DNA of 64,000 bases from Microcaldota archaeon. Lineage in GTDB: Archaea > Micrarchaeota > Micrarchaeia > Micrarchaeales > CABMGC01. The stretch lies in assembly GCA_021835105.1 (NCBI GenBank), contig JAKBQS010000001.1, positions 3,115 to 67,114 of the forward strand. Reading direction: 5' to 3'. Below, in pieces: positions 51,621 to 60,491 of the stretch. The notes beneath the pieces are model-generated. The model did no database searches. It had not been told where the DNA came from and saw only the letters and a program-made list of their open reading frames with translations. The position numbers were made by a program, and so were the translations under genes. Each line of letters begins with the position of its first letter. Position 1 is the stretch's first letter.

Positions 51621-52427
51621 ATGATATGCGTTATAGGATCTACTTACGATAAAGTCTCATCGGGCATAATGCGCCATATATTCGAATCCATGGGCATCCA
51701 GGATCCCGCATCAGGGAAGAAATATATCATCGGCAGCCTTATGGCATATCTATCAGAAGGGCCTCTTACCGAATTCAACATTGACATTCCAGAAGCCGAT
51801 GTGCTATGCTTTGTAAGCAAGCACTCAAGCGCCGCGCAGAGAGGTGCAATAACAACACATGCTACTGGAAACTGGGGCAGCGATGCCTTATTGGGTGGAA
51901 AGCCAAGATCATTATCAATGTCGGCGCCTATTGAGATGCTCTCCTTCCTCCTAAATTCGTCTAGGATGCAGCACGGCTCCAGCCAGATAGAAGTTACATA
52001 TGAGGCTACGCATCACGGCCCTCTCCTATCAAAGAGCGCACTCTTTGTAGAGCTTGGCGGCAATGATGATGTTGCCACCTCTGATAATCTGCATATGCAA
52101 ATGGCAGAAACGATACTCAAGTCGATGCGCGAAGCGCGACTTCAGGAATACAAAAAAGTTACAATAGGGATAAGCGGCACACATTATCCTTCCAAATTTT
52201 CAAAGCTTGCTATAGAAAAGAACTATGCATTCTCTCATATACTACCGAAACACCATGCGTTTAGCGCGAACGGCGATGAAAACCTCTCAGTCCTCCGCAA
52301 GGCAGTCGAAAAAACCCCGATATTAGTCGACTCTGCAGTTATCGAGTGGAAGAGCTTCAATTCGGCTTCTAGGGAAAAAATAATAAAAGCACTTGGAGAA
52401 ATTGGATTAGATTACGAAAGAATCTAG
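51621..52427 (+). CDS. dtdA: D-aminoacyl-tRNA deacylase DtdA
   Basis: 268 residues of the archaeal DTD2/GEK1 type. HGPLLSKSALFVELG near residue 133, GTHYPSKFSKLA with the catalytic-region His, and ILPKHHAF are typical. It hydrolyses D-amino acids and some achiral or acetaldehyde-modified residues from tRNA. Starts with an ATG, in a bidirectional gap with pcn. Followed nine bases later by a DJ-1-like gene. Confidence 0.93.
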   Translation: MICVIGSTYDKVSSGIMRHIFESMGIQDPASGKKYIIGSLMAYLSEGPLTEFNIDIPEADVLCFVSKHSSAAQRGAITTHATGNWGSDALLGGKPRSLSMSAPIEMLSFLLNSSRMQHGSSQIEVTYEATHHGPLLSKSALFVELGGNDDVATSDNLHMQMAETILKSMREARLQEYKKVTIGISGTHYPSKFSKLAIEKNYAFSHILPKHHAFSANGDENLSVLRKAVEKTPILVDSAVIEWKSFNSASREKIIKALGEIGLDYERI

Positions 52428-52436
52428 GTGTATAAA

Positions 52437-52955
52437 ATGAAGGCATTGGTATTTGTGACCCAAAAGGACTTCAAGGACGAGTCCCTCTCTGCAATAAGAA
52501 AATCATTACAGAAATGGGATGTGAAAGTTGAGGTCGCATGCACGAGGAAAGGGGAGGTTTACGGATACCATGGTGCAGCATGCCCTGTGGATACCACGCT
52601 CTTGGAAGTCAGTGCATCTGATTATGAATGCATAATCCTGATAGACGGGCCCGGGATAAGTTCGCTCTCAGGAGAGATGCGTCAGATAAGCGAGACTGTG
52701 CGGAATTTCTACAATGCAGGGAAAGCTGTCTGCGCGATAAACAACGCAATAAAGATACTTGCCAAATCAAACATAATAAAGGGAAAGGAGATCTCCGAAC
52801 CCAAGGACAATGAAACAGCTTCAATTGTTGGATTATACGGTGCGGTGCTCACAAAGAGCAAAGTAGAAAGCGATAGCGGCATAATAACTGCAGGGAATCC
52901 TGATGAGGCATCGGAGTTCGCAGATGCCATACTAAAGGCAGTCAAGGCAAAGTAG
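52437..52955 (+). CDS. DJ-1/PfpI superfamily protein lacking the nucleophile Cys
   Basis: 172 residues from ATG at 52437. Class I glutamine amidotransferase-like fold: ALVFVTQKDFKDESL at the first strand, CIILIDGPGISSL after strand 4, and GKAVCAINNAIKILA where DJ-1/PfpI has AICHG. The elbow Cys is replaced by Asn, though a Cys sits three residues earlier. So protease, glyoxalase or chaperone activity of the family cannot be assumed. Probably co-transcribed with dtdA. Confidence 0.75.
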   Translation: MKALVFVTQKDFKDESLSAIRKSLQKWDVKVEVACTRKGEVYGYHGAACPVDTTLLEVSASDYECIILIDGPGISSLSGEMRQISETVRNFYNAGKAVCAINNAIKILAKSNIIKGKEISEPKDNETASIVGLYGAVLTKSKVESDSGIITAGNPDEASEFADAILKAVKAK

Positions 52956-53261
52956 TCAGCAAAATATGTGTCTTTCCGTTCCGCATGCGCATTTGTATAC
53001 TATGTAACCTTTGCTGCTTGAGAGCCTTACCGTGCACGTCTCTCCTGGAATAAGCACGTCTCCGCAGCCTTTGCATATCGTATCCTTGAGCCTCTTTGGC
53101 ATTCTTACTTTATAGTGCCTTCCTATAGCTCTAGCTATCCCAACATATCTCTTCCTGAATTCCTGCGCTCCGCCAGTAATCTCTCTCGATCTGGCCATTT
53201 CAATAAGCCCTTCCATCCTTTCAGCGGCAATCTCCTTGACAAGCTGGGACCCCTTCTTCAT
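52956..53261 (-). CDS. rnp4: Ribonuclease P protein component 4 (Rpp21)
   Basis: 101 residues. Helical N-terminal half, then a zinc ribbon with CKGCG and CACG as ligands (about residues 63-67 and 93-96). This is the archaeal Rpp21 family, which with Rpp29 helps the RNase P RNA recognise and cut the 5' leader of precursor tRNA. Stop abuts the DJ-1-like gene stop on the other strand. Confidence 0.85.
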   Translation of the reverse strand: MKKGSQLVKEIAAERMEGLIEMARSREITGGAQEFRKRYVGIARAIGRHYKVRMPKRLKDTICKGCGDVLIPGETCTVRLSSSKGYIVYKCACGTERHIFC

Positions 53262-53264
53262 CCG

Positions 53265-53582
53265 CTAAACCTCTATGAATACCTCCCCACTTGAGGCATC
53301 TGCGTAAGCCGCATAGGATCTTGTATCTGTAGCCCAGTGGGTATTCTCATTGGCTTTGCCCGTCTTTATATCAAAAGCAGCAGCATGAAGCGGGCATATG
53401 ACCTCACAGCCATCAATATATCCTTCACTAAGCGATCCGCCCTCGTGCGTACATTTATCATCAAGCGCGTATAGCGCACCATCCTTTAGGGTTATGAGAA
53501 TCCTCCTGCCTCCTACTTCAAAAGCCTTAAGTTCCCCTTCTTTAAATTCTGCTGCTCTAATCCCTGTATTATACTTCGCCAT
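53265..53582 (-). CDS. Rieske [2Fe-2S] ferredoxin-like protein
   Basis: 105 residues. CTHEGG (residues 43-48) and CPLHAA form the two Rieske boxes with two Cys and two His ligands to the 2Fe-2S cluster. Small soluble Rieske proteins of this type act as electron carriers, for example in oxygenase or nitrite reductase systems, but no partner is adjacent. It starts 12 bases after tRNA-Ile on the same strand. Confidence 0.9.
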   Translation of the reverse strand: MAKYNTGIRAAEFKEGELKAFEVGGRRILITLKDGALYALDDKCTHEGGSLSEGYIDGCEVICPLHAAAFDIKTGKANENTHWATDTRSYAAYADASSGEVFIEV

Positions 53583-53594
53583 GGCAACATCTCA

Positions 53595-53682
53595 TGGGCC
53601 CGGAGAGATTTGAACTCTCGACCTACGGCTTTCTTAATTCCTATATAAGACCGTCGCTCTGACCAGGCTGAGCTACGAGCCC
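53595..53682 (-). tRNA. tRNA-Ile (UAU) with 13-nt intron
   Basis: Acceptor GGGCTCG/CGGGCCC (one G-U), discriminator A. Anticodon stem ACGGT/GCCGT encloses 20 nt. Removing 53631-53643 (TAGGAATTAAGAA) leaves loop CTTATAA, anticodon TAT, intron at 37/38. The bulge-helix-bulge is canonical: 4-bp central helix CTTA/TAAG flanked by 3-nt bulges TA-T and AA-A. TATA-like sequence lies about 25 bases upstream (53705-53719). It lies 12 bases before the Rieske gene, so the two may be co-transcribed. Confidence 0.92.
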
Positions 53683-53748
53683 AAGTATTAAATATCAATT
53701 ACGCAAGCAAAATATAAATACTGGCATAAACTTTTAAAAGGCTTGCAT

Positions 53749-55044
53749 ATGGATCTCGGCGAAGGGCTAAGGAAAGCACTGGCAAAACTGTCTGGCGCAA
53801 CAATAATAGACGCAAAGACCATAAGGGAATTTACCAAGGAGATGCAGAAAGCACTCATCTCCTCCGATGTAGACCTGAATCTGGTTCTTAAGATAACAAA
53901 TAAGATAGAGGAAGCTGCACTAAAACAGAAGATACCGCAGGGGCTATCTCCCAAGAGCTACATAACAAATATGGTGTATGAGGAGCTGGTAAGCCTCATG
54001 GGGGAGACGTACGAGCCCGTGATCAAACCAAAAAGAATACTTCTTGCAGGCATATACGGCTCTGGCAAGACAACATCAGCGGCAAAGCTTGCAAAGTTCT
54101 ATCAGGATAGGGGCCTGGGAACAGGGTTAATATGCTGCGATATATCAAGGCCTGCAGCCTACGAGCAGCTCAAAACACTAGCAGAGCAGGCTAACGTAGG
54201 CTTTTATGGCGAAAAAGACGGGAAGGATATCGTATCCATAATAAAGAATGGACTAGAGGCGCTTAAGCAGAAGAAAGTTATAATATGCGACTCGGGAGGG
54301 CGCAGCGCCATAGATTCCAAGCTTATAGAGGAGCTGAATCTCATAAACAAGACCTTCAGACCAGAAGAAAAGATACTGGTACTGAATGCGGACATAGGGC
54401 AGGTGGCAGGCAAACAGTCTGCAGAATTCAACAAGGCAATAGGAATAACCGGGGTTATAGTAACCAAGATGGATGGCTCAGGTCGCGGCGGAGGCGCATT
54501 AAGTGCAGTAAGCGCATCCCAATGCAGAATAAACTTCATAACAACAGGAGAGAAACTCAAGGATATAGAGCCATACGATTCAGGCAAATACATAGGCAGG
54601 CTGCTTGGTATACCGGACATAGAGCTGCTTATAAAGACAGTCAACGAATCCCTCGCAGAAGCTGGGATAGAGAAGGAGAACATCGATATGGAAAAACTTA
54701 CCTTCGATACATTCTACAAGCAGCTGAAGGCTATGTCAAAGATGGGCCCCATGAAAAGCGTAATGGGGATGATGGGGCTTGTAGATCTCCCAAAGGATGC
54801 AGTAGAAACAGGCGAGAAGAAGCTCAAGATCTACGAGTCAATAATAAGCTCAATGACCAACGAGGAGAAAAACGAGGAAGTTCAGCTAAGCCAGAGCCGG
54901 ATAAAGAGGCTTGCATTAGGCAGCGGAAGGACGGAAAAAGACGTGCGCGGCATGATAAGCGACTTCAACAAGATGAGGAAACTTCTAAACACATTCAAGA
55001 ACGACAGGAACCTGAAGCGGAACTTCAAGTATGTTGCACAATAA
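53749..55044 (+). CDS. srp54: Signal recognition particle 54 kDa protein
   Basis: 431 residues from ATG at 53749. N domain helices, GTPase G domain with GIYGSGKTTS (P loop), DISRPAAYEQL, DSGGR (G3, usually DTAGR), TKMDGSGRGGGALS, and the Met-rich M domain (KMGPMKSVMGMMGL) that binds the signal peptide and SRP RNA. It targets ribosomes making membrane or secreted proteins to the Sec translocon. Its SRP RNA and SRP19 are not seen here. Confidence 0.95.
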   Translation: MDLGEGLRKALAKLSGATIIDAKTIREFTKEMQKALISSDVDLNLVLKITNKIEEAALKQKIPQGLSPKSYITNMVYEELVSLMGETYEPVIKPKRILLAGIYGSGKTTSAAKLAKFYQDRGLGTGLICCDISRPAAYEQLKTLAEQANVGFYGEKDGKDIVSIIKNGLEALKQKKVIICDSGGRSAIDSKLIEELNLINKTFRPEEKILVLNADIGQVAGKQSAEFNKAIGITGVIVTKMDGSGRGGGALSAVSASQCRINFITTGEKLKDIEPYDSGKYIGRLLGIPDIELLIKTVNESLAEAGIEKENIDMEKLTFDTFYKQLKAMSKMGPMKSVMGMMGLVDLPKDAVETGEKKLKIYESIISSMTNEEKNEEVQLSQSRIKRLALGSGRTEKDVRGMISDFNKMRKLLNTFKNDRNLKRNFKYVAQ

Positions 55045-55072
55045 TAAAAAAATAAAAAAAATAAAAAATAAA

Positions 55073-55129
55073 TTATCTCTTTACTTTCTTGCTACTTTTC
55101 TTTTTCTTTGCTGCTTTCTTGCTTGCCAT
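55073..55129 (-). CDS. Possible 18-residue lysine-rich peptide
   Basis: ATG to TAA gives 18 residues, of which ten are Lys or Arg (MASKKAAKKKKSSKKVKR). Its strongly basic composition in an AT-rich spacer is unlike random sequence, and similar short basic peptides occur in some archaeal genomes. Could also be by chance, as the region is A-rich on that strand. No homologue recognised. Confidence 0.3.
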   Translation of the reverse strand: MASKKAAKKKKSSKKVKR

Positions 55130-55249
55130 CTTATTCACTGCTAAAATCCTTAGCTTTAAAAATATTTAAACAAATATAAATTATCCATAAATAGCCATAT
55201 AACTAATTATACTAAAATAAAAAAGTTATATCGCAGTAAAAGTGATAAT

Positions 55250-56365
55250 TTGGGCAATGAAAATGCAGTAAATGGCAAGCTCGAAGAGCTAGAGGAAGAA
55301 TATTCAAAAACAAAGCACAACAAGGCTACAAACAAGCACCTTGGCATACTCCGTGCAAAGATTGCAAGACTGAAAAAGGAGGCTGCGCATAAAAAATCCC
55401 ACCACGGCACAGGATTCTCAGTTAAAAAATCTGGCAACGCCACAGTCGCCCTAGTCGGCTTCCCCAATGCAGGTAAATCGTCTCTCTTGAAACACCTAAC
55501 AAATGTCGAATCAAAAGTGGCAGACTACGCATTCACAACCATAGCGGTAATACCTGGCATAATGGAGATTAACGGGGCAAAGATTCAGGTACTCGACCTT
55601 CCAGGTATAATAGAGGATGCATATAAGGGCCGCGGCGGTGGCACAATGATAGGCAGCGTGATAAGGATAGCCGATCTTATAGCCATAGTTGTCGATGCGA
55701 AGGCGTACAATGATGCGTACAGGATAATAGACGAGCTTCATAAGCTAAACATATTCCTTAACGAGCCTGCCCCAGACATACGGGTGGAGAAGAAGACAAG
55801 CGGAGGTATACGCTTCTTCGGGAAAATTGTAGGGCACGAAGAGCGTTACATGATAGAGGCGCTGAACGAGACAGGAATATACAATGCGGACATAACATTT
55901 GGCACTCCTGTAGACGCAGAAAAATTCATAAACTACATAACAGAGAGCACAGTGTACACCAAGTCCATAATAATCCTAAATAAAGTTGATCTTATAAGCA
56001 ACGAAGAGGCAGACATGCTCTCCAAAAAGCTCCGAAGGGATACGGACATGGACGTTCTGCCTGTAAGTGCATCGAAGAGCATAAACATGGATAATGTAAA
56101 GAGGGAACTGTTCCAGCACCTCAACCTGATAAAGGTATACTTAAAGCCCAAAGATGGGGTTCCTGACCTTGAGAAGCCACTCGTATTGAGGAAAGGAGCT
56201 ACCGTAGGCGAAGCAGCGAGGGCAATACACTCCAAGACTGCAGAGAACCTAAAATATGCTACAGTCACAGGTACCAGCACAAAATTTGACAACCAAAGGG
56301 TCGGACAGGATCACATTCTGCACGATGAAGATATAATAACGCTGTTTTACTATAAGATAATCTAA
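55250..56365 (+). CDS. drg: DRG-family GTPase with TGS domain (Obg-related)
   Basis: 371 residues, TTG start. Basic coiled N-terminus (TKHNKATNKHLGILRAKIARL), GTPase domain with GFPNAGKSS (G1), DLPGIIEDAYKGRGGG (G3), NKVDL (G4), an inserted S5D2L-like region, and the TGS domain in the last 75 residues (VLRKGATVGEAARAIHSK). DRG proteins bind translating ribosomes and are universal in archaea and eukaryotes. Ends 12 bases before the next gene. Confidence 0.94.
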   Translation: MGNENAVNGKLEELEEEYSKTKHNKATNKHLGILRAKIARLKKEAAHKKSHHGTGFSVKKSGNATVALVGFPNAGKSSLLKHLTNVESKVADYAFTTIAVIPGIMEINGAKIQVLDLPGIIEDAYKGRGGGTMIGSVIRIADLIAIVVDAKAYNDAYRIIDELHKLNIFLNEPAPDIRVEKKTSGGIRFFGKIVGHEERYMIEALNETGIYNADITFGTPVDAEKFINYITESTVYTKSIIILNKVDLISNEEADMLSKKLRRDTDMDVLPVSASKSINMDNVKRELFQHLNLIKVYLKPKDGVPDLEKPLVLRKGATVGEAARAIHSKTAENLKYATVTGTSTKFDNQRVGQDHILHDEDIITLFYYKII

Positions 56366-56377
56366 ACGGCGAGGCAT

Positions 56378-56818
56378 ATGACAATAAAATACTGGGAATA
56401 TGAGGATGTACCACTAAAGGAAAAACTCAAGAACCCAAACGTAAAAGAGATAGCAAAGATATATTTTGAGAACGAGACCAAAGCTTACAGGTTTGCGAGG
56501 GCGCTTTCTGAAGTAAAGCTACATGGTAAATTAAGGCTTAAGGACTGTCCGGACGACCTCCCAGCGGCAACATGGAAGAGGTATATGGACTTCGGAGTCA
56601 TAGTAGGCCTCCTAAAGCATGAGGATGGGGAATACTCGTTCACTGACAGATATTCGAGGCCCCTAAAGAACATAGCAATATACATAAAAGCGTGGATGGA
56701 AGCGCAGGAAAAAGAGGACCTGGCATTGCTCTTCGCCACAGCCAAAACAGCCAAGCAGGTCAAGAGGGGCGGAAAACCAAGGAAAGCCCAAGAAGGCCAA
56801 AAGGACGAGGTTATATGA
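56378..56818 (+). CDS. Conserved-looking small archaeal protein, upstream partner of NFACT-R gene
   Basis: 146 residues: mostly helical, YWEYEDVPLKEKLKNPNVKEIAKIYFENETKAYRFARALSEV at the start, a tryptophan-containing middle (AATWKRYMDFG), and a basic low-complexity tail. The middle part could form a winged helix (LLKHEDGEYSFTDRYSRP). Its stop overlaps the start of the NFACT-R gene (ATGA), so the two are coupled. No named family recognised. Confidence 0.6.
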   Translation: MTIKYWEYEDVPLKEKLKNPNVKEIAKIYFENETKAYRFARALSEVKLHGKLRLKDCPDDLPAATWKRYMDFGVIVGLLKHEDGEYSFTDRYSRPLKNIAIYIKAWMEAQEKEDLALLFATAKTAKQVKRGGKPRKAQEGQKDEVI

Positions 56819-57591
56819 GAATATCCCTTGACTTTACTAAATCTGCACAAAAGAACGCAGAAGATTACTATAACCTAGCCAAGAAATCAGAGAGAAAAGC
56901 ATTAGGCGCAGAAGCCAGCATCAAGAGGATGGAGAAGGAACTCACCGCCCAGCAGGGCCAGAAGCCCAAGGAGAAGCCCACTCAGATGCGCAAGAATACA
57001 GAATGGTATGAGGAGTATAACTGGTTCTTCACGCCAAGAGGCGAACTTGCAATAGGAGGGCGCAGCGCAAAACAGAATGAGGCAATAAATTCTAAATACT
57101 TCGAGGAGAGAGACATGTTCTTCCATGCGGACATATTCGGGGCATCCGTAGTGGTCCTGAAGGGGGGCGCTTCCGCTTCAAAAGAATCAAAGGAACTCGC
57201 AGCGCAGTTTGCCGCATGCTTTTCGAGTGGGTGGGCGGAAGGGACGTTCTCCCTTAACGTATATGCCCTTGGGCGCAAACAGGTATCAAAATCAAAACAG
57301 AAAGGCTCACTTGGGACGGGAAGTTTCCTACTCGAGGGGGAGAGGGAATGGTACAAAAACGTACCATTAAGCCTGTGTGCATATCTATCAAAGGATAAAA
57401 AAGGCGAAGACAGGTTCACCGTAGCTCCGCAAAAGATACTGGCTTACGGCGTCGCCCCAGAAAACCACGTTATAATCGCTCCAGGTACAGCAAAGAAATC
57501 AGATGCGGCAAAGGCAATAAGCAAAAAACTCGGCTTTGCAGATATAGATTATATAATGCAGCATCTTCCTGCAGGAGGGTTTAGCGTATAA
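56815..57591 (+). CDS. Stand-alone NFACT RNA-binding domain protein (DUF814)
   Basis: 258 residues from ATG at 56815, overlapping the previous stop. A charged coiled-coil region (about 10-60) is followed by NFACT-R: WYEEYNWFFTPRGELAIGGRSAKQNE, RDMFFHADIFGASVVVLKG, and GFADIDYIMQ near the end. Full-length RqcH/NEMF has an N-terminal NFACT-N domain as well, missing here. These proteins recognise stalled 50S subunits with peptidyl-tRNA; a lone NFACT-R probably has an accessory role. Confidence 0.87.
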   Translation: MRISLDFTKSAQKNAEDYYNLAKKSERKALGAEASIKRMEKELTAQQGQKPKEKPTQMRKNTEWYEEYNWFFTPRGELAIGGRSAKQNEAINSKYFEERDMFFHADIFGASVVVLKGGASASKESKELAAQFAACFSSGWAEGTFSLNVYALGRKQVSKSKQKGSLGTGSFLLEGEREWYKNVPLSLCAYLSKDKKGEDRFTVAPQKILAYGVAPENHVIIAPGTAKKSDAAKAISKKLGFADIDYIMQHLPAGGFSV

Positions 57592-57595
57592 ACCA

Positions 57596-58129
57596 TCATT
57601 CATGTTTGCCTTTCGAATGAACCCTCTTGACAGCGGAGTCTATTACATCACGCGCTTTCGCTGCGTTCTCCCACCCGCTTACTTCTGACCATTTTCCCGG
57701 TTCTATGCTTTTATAGTACTTGAAGAAATGTGCAATCCTGTCTTTCACATTCTCCGGAAGATCATTAACATCGTTTACAAGTTTAAACTCCGGATCTATC
57801 TTATCCGTGCCCACTCCAAGTATTTTAGTGTCTATTCCTTCTTCATCCTTCATTAGAAGCAGGCCTATTGGCCTTACTACAACAGTAGTTCCTGGGAAAA
57901 AAGACGCACCGCTTATGACCATTATGTCAAGAGGGTCGCCATCCTCGCCAAGTGTTCCGCAAACAAACCCATAATTGTAAGGGTAAACCATTGAAGTATG
58001 GAGTATTCTGTCGACCTTTATACTATCGTTATGCTCGTCGTATTCATATTTTACATTGCTTCCTTTAGGTATCTCTATCAGGCAGTTGACTTTCGATGGC
58101 GCATCCTTTCCTATTGTTAAATTTGGCAT
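57596..58129 (-). CDS. ppa: Inorganic pyrophosphatase, class I
   Basis: 177 residues. EIPKGSNVKYEYD (substrate Lys/Arg side), YPYNYGFVCGTLGEDGDPLDIMVI containing the DGDPLD metal motif, and KHE C-terminus. It hydrolyses pyrophosphate, pulling nucleotide and tRNA charging reactions forward. Near full family length. Divergent from pyrG, with a 60-base gap. Confidence 0.95.
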   Translation of the reverse strand: MPNLTIGKDAPSKVNCLIEIPKGSNVKYEYDEHNDSIKVDRILHTSMVYPYNYGFVCGTLGEDGDPLDIMVISGASFFPGTTVVVRPIGLLLMKDEEGIDTKILGVGTDKIDPEFKLVNDVNDLPENVKDRIAHFFKYYKSIEPGKWSEVSGWENAAKARDVIDSAVKRVHSKGKHE

Positions 58130-58189
58130 GTAATCAGCAAGGTAAATTCTCCAATAAAAGATTTAAATTCTTTGTAACAATAATAGCCT

Positions 58190-59800
58190 ATGCATACTAA
58201 ATACGTAGTAATACTAGGTTCACTGATGAGCGGCCTCGGCAAAGGGGGCATAACCGCTTCGATAATGAAGATGCTCGATTTCTACGGCTACAGAGTACTT
58301 CCGATAAAGTTCGATGGATACCTTAATTATGACTGCGGCACGATGAATCCATACAGGCACGGCGAAGTATTCGTCCTTAACGATAAAAGCGAAGTAGACA
58401 TGGATTTTGGCATATACGAGAGATTCATAAACAAGGACCTTACCGGCAACCTATCCATAACCGGAGGCAAGCTCTACAGCACCCTGATCAAAAAAGAGCG
58501 AAACGGGGAGTACTTGGGAGAGGATGTCCAGGTAATACCTCATGTAACTAACGAGATAATAAACCACGTAAGGAAGATATCGGAATCAGAGAAGCCCGAT
58601 GTCATAGTAATAGAAGTGGGGGGTACGGTAGGAGACATAGAAAACAGCTACTTTATCGAAGCAATGCGGCAGCTTGCCATTAAGGACAAGACCGTTTTTA
58701 TAAACCTTACATATGTTCCCACCCTTGAGGTCGTAGGCGAACAGAAAACAAAACCAGCGCAGATAGGCTTCAGGACAATACTCCAGTCTGGGATAATGCC
58801 CTCATTTGTAATATGCAGGAGCAAAGACAAACTTCTCGCAAAGACAAAGAAGAAGCTTGCCCTATTCACAAATCTTGACGAAAGTAGGATAATAGACGAC
58901 GAAGATCAGATGACACTGTACAACCTCCCCATCTCATTTATGGCGCAGAAGATGGACAAGATGCTAATTAAAGACTTAGAGCTTCCAGAAAGAAAAATAA
59001 ACAAGCAGAAACTTTCGATATGGAAGGACACCGTAGATAAGATACTAAATCCAAAAAGATCTGTTAATATAGCAATACTTGGAAAATACACGAACCTGCA
59101 GGATTCATATGCAAGCGTAAAAGAAGCCCTCATGCACTGCGGAGCCAAATCAAACGCAAGGGTAAATATCTCCTGGATAGAGTCGGAGACGTTAGAGCAA
59201 GGAGCCGACCCAAACGCAGTCTTCTCCGGCATTGACGGGGTAATAGTCCCAGGCGGGTTCGGGAATCGTGGCATAGAAGGAATAATAAACGGAATAAGGT
59301 ACTGCAGGGAACAGAAGATACCATATCTTGGAATATGCCTAGGCATGCAGCTCATGGTCGTGGAATACGCCAGGAACGTATGCGGGTTAAAAGATGCAAA
59401 TTCCTCAGAGTTCAATAAAAACTCGAGGAATAAAGTTATAGACATAATGAAATCGCAGCTCGGCAGAAAGGCCAAGGGCGGAACTATGAGGCTGGGACTT
59501 GAAGAATCAAAAGTATCTGACAAAAAGAGCATAGCATATAGATCGTATGGCAGCGCTGTAATCCAGGAACGCCACAGGCACAGATACGAATTCAACAACA
59601 GGTATATGGGTCTTATGAGAAAAAACGGCCTGCTCTTTACCTCTTTTTCATCTGAAAGAATAGTGGAGACTGTAGAATGGCCTGATTACACAGGGATCGG
59701 CACACAGGCACATCCAGAGCTAAGATCAAGAATAGAGAAGCCCGCCCCGTTGTTCGAGTATCTGGTCTCCAGAGCACTGCTCAGGAGAGAAAAGACTTAA
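58190..59800 (+). CDS. pyrG: CTP synthase
   Basis: 536 residues. Amidoligase domain with GSLMSGLGKGGITASI (P loop, first half unusual against GGVVSGLGKG) and NLTYVPTL; C-terminal glutamine amidotransferase with GGFGNRGIEG, catalytic Cys in YLGICLGMQ, and TQAHPELRSR with the His-Glu pair. It makes CTP from UTP and glutamine. Promoter TTTAAAT near 58162. Its last 20 bases overlap the glycosyltransferase gene on the other strand. Confidence 0.96.
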   Translation: MHTKYVVILGSLMSGLGKGGITASIMKMLDFYGYRVLPIKFDGYLNYDCGTMNPYRHGEVFVLNDKSEVDMDFGIYERFINKDLTGNLSITGGKLYSTLIKKERNGEYLGEDVQVIPHVTNEIINHVRKISESEKPDVIVIEVGGTVGDIENSYFIEAMRQLAIKDKTVFINLTYVPTLEVVGEQKTKPAQIGFRTILQSGIMPSFVICRSKDKLLAKTKKKLALFTNLDESRIIDDEDQMTLYNLPISFMAQKMDKMLIKDLELPERKINKQKLSIWKDTVDKILNPKRSVNIAILGKYTNLQDSYASVKEALMHCGAKSNARVNISWIESETLEQGADPNAVFSGIDGVIVPGGFGNRGIEGIINGIRYCREQKIPYLGICLGMQLMVVEYARNVCGLKDANSSEFNKNSRNKVIDIMKSQLGRKAKGGTMRLGLEESKVSDKKSIAYRSYGSAVIQERHRHRYEFNNRYMGLMRKNGLLFTSFSSERIVETVEWPDYTGIGTQAHPELRSRIEKPAPLFEYLVSRALLRREKT

Positions 59801-60491
59801 GAAGAAGCAACCCCTGCTTCACACCTGCCTTGCTTGCACCGTACCTCCTAGAATCAAATGTATATCCTATCTCATGCACGCTTATGCTGCCCTTCCTAGT
59901 GCATTTTAAGAAGTCAAAAAGTATCTTGTAACCCCCATTGACGAATCTATTCTGGTTCTTCCTGTAAACATTCATGAATCTAATCCTGCGCATGCCGAAG
60001 AATCCTGATAGTATGTCTGCAGAACTCTGGCATCCTCTAATACGTAGTACGATGTTTCCTGCAAAAATTAACAGCTTCGATATGATGCGCCTGTAAAGCA
60101 CCCACCCTTCGACATTCTTCCTCACGGCTATCACAAGCTCAGCACCATCATAAAGCGCTTCTGCCATTCGCCCTATATACTTTGGATTATGCTGCAGGTC
60201 TGCGTCCATTATTATCACGAACTCCGTCCTTGAGCGCTCTATGCCTTTTATAATGCTGCCTGTAAGCCCCAACCTTCCATGGCTTAGGGGCACAAGAAGA
60301 GAGACGTTCATCCCTTTCTTCACCGCCCTCCTTACGACCTCCTCAGTTCCGTCATCAGAATTATCGTCAACTACCAGCATCTGTATCCCTCCATAATCCT
60401 TGGCAATCCTATCAATTAGCTTGCCAATGGACTTTTCCTCGTCCAGAGTAGGCAGTATTACTGTAAAATCCCTATAGTCTGTTTTTTTCAT
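59781..60491 (-). CDS. GT2 glycosyltransferase (dolichol-phosphate mannosyltransferase-like)
   Basis: 236 residues, only the catalytic domain of the DPM1 type: ILPTLDEEKSIGKLIDRI, VVDDNSDDGTEEVV, DADLQHNPKY, and FFGMRRIRF. It transfers a sugar from an NDP-sugar to dolichyl phosphate, feeding N-glycosylation or glycolipid synthesis. Overlaps the flippase gene by 20 bases on the same strand, so it is in an operon with the flippases. Membrane anchor not obvious. Confidence 0.87.
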   Translation of the reverse strand: MKKTDYRDFTVILPTLDEEKSIGKLIDRIAKDYGGIQMLVVDDNSDDGTEEVVRRAVKKGMNVSLLVPLSHGRLGLTGSIIKGIERSRTEFVIIMDADLQHNPKYIGRMAEALYDGAELVIAVRKNVEGWVLYRRIISKLLIFAGNIVLRIRGCQSSADILSGFFGMRRIRFMNVYRKNQNRFVNGGYKILFDFLKCTRKGSISVHEIGYTFDSRRYGASKAGVKQGLLLLKSFLS

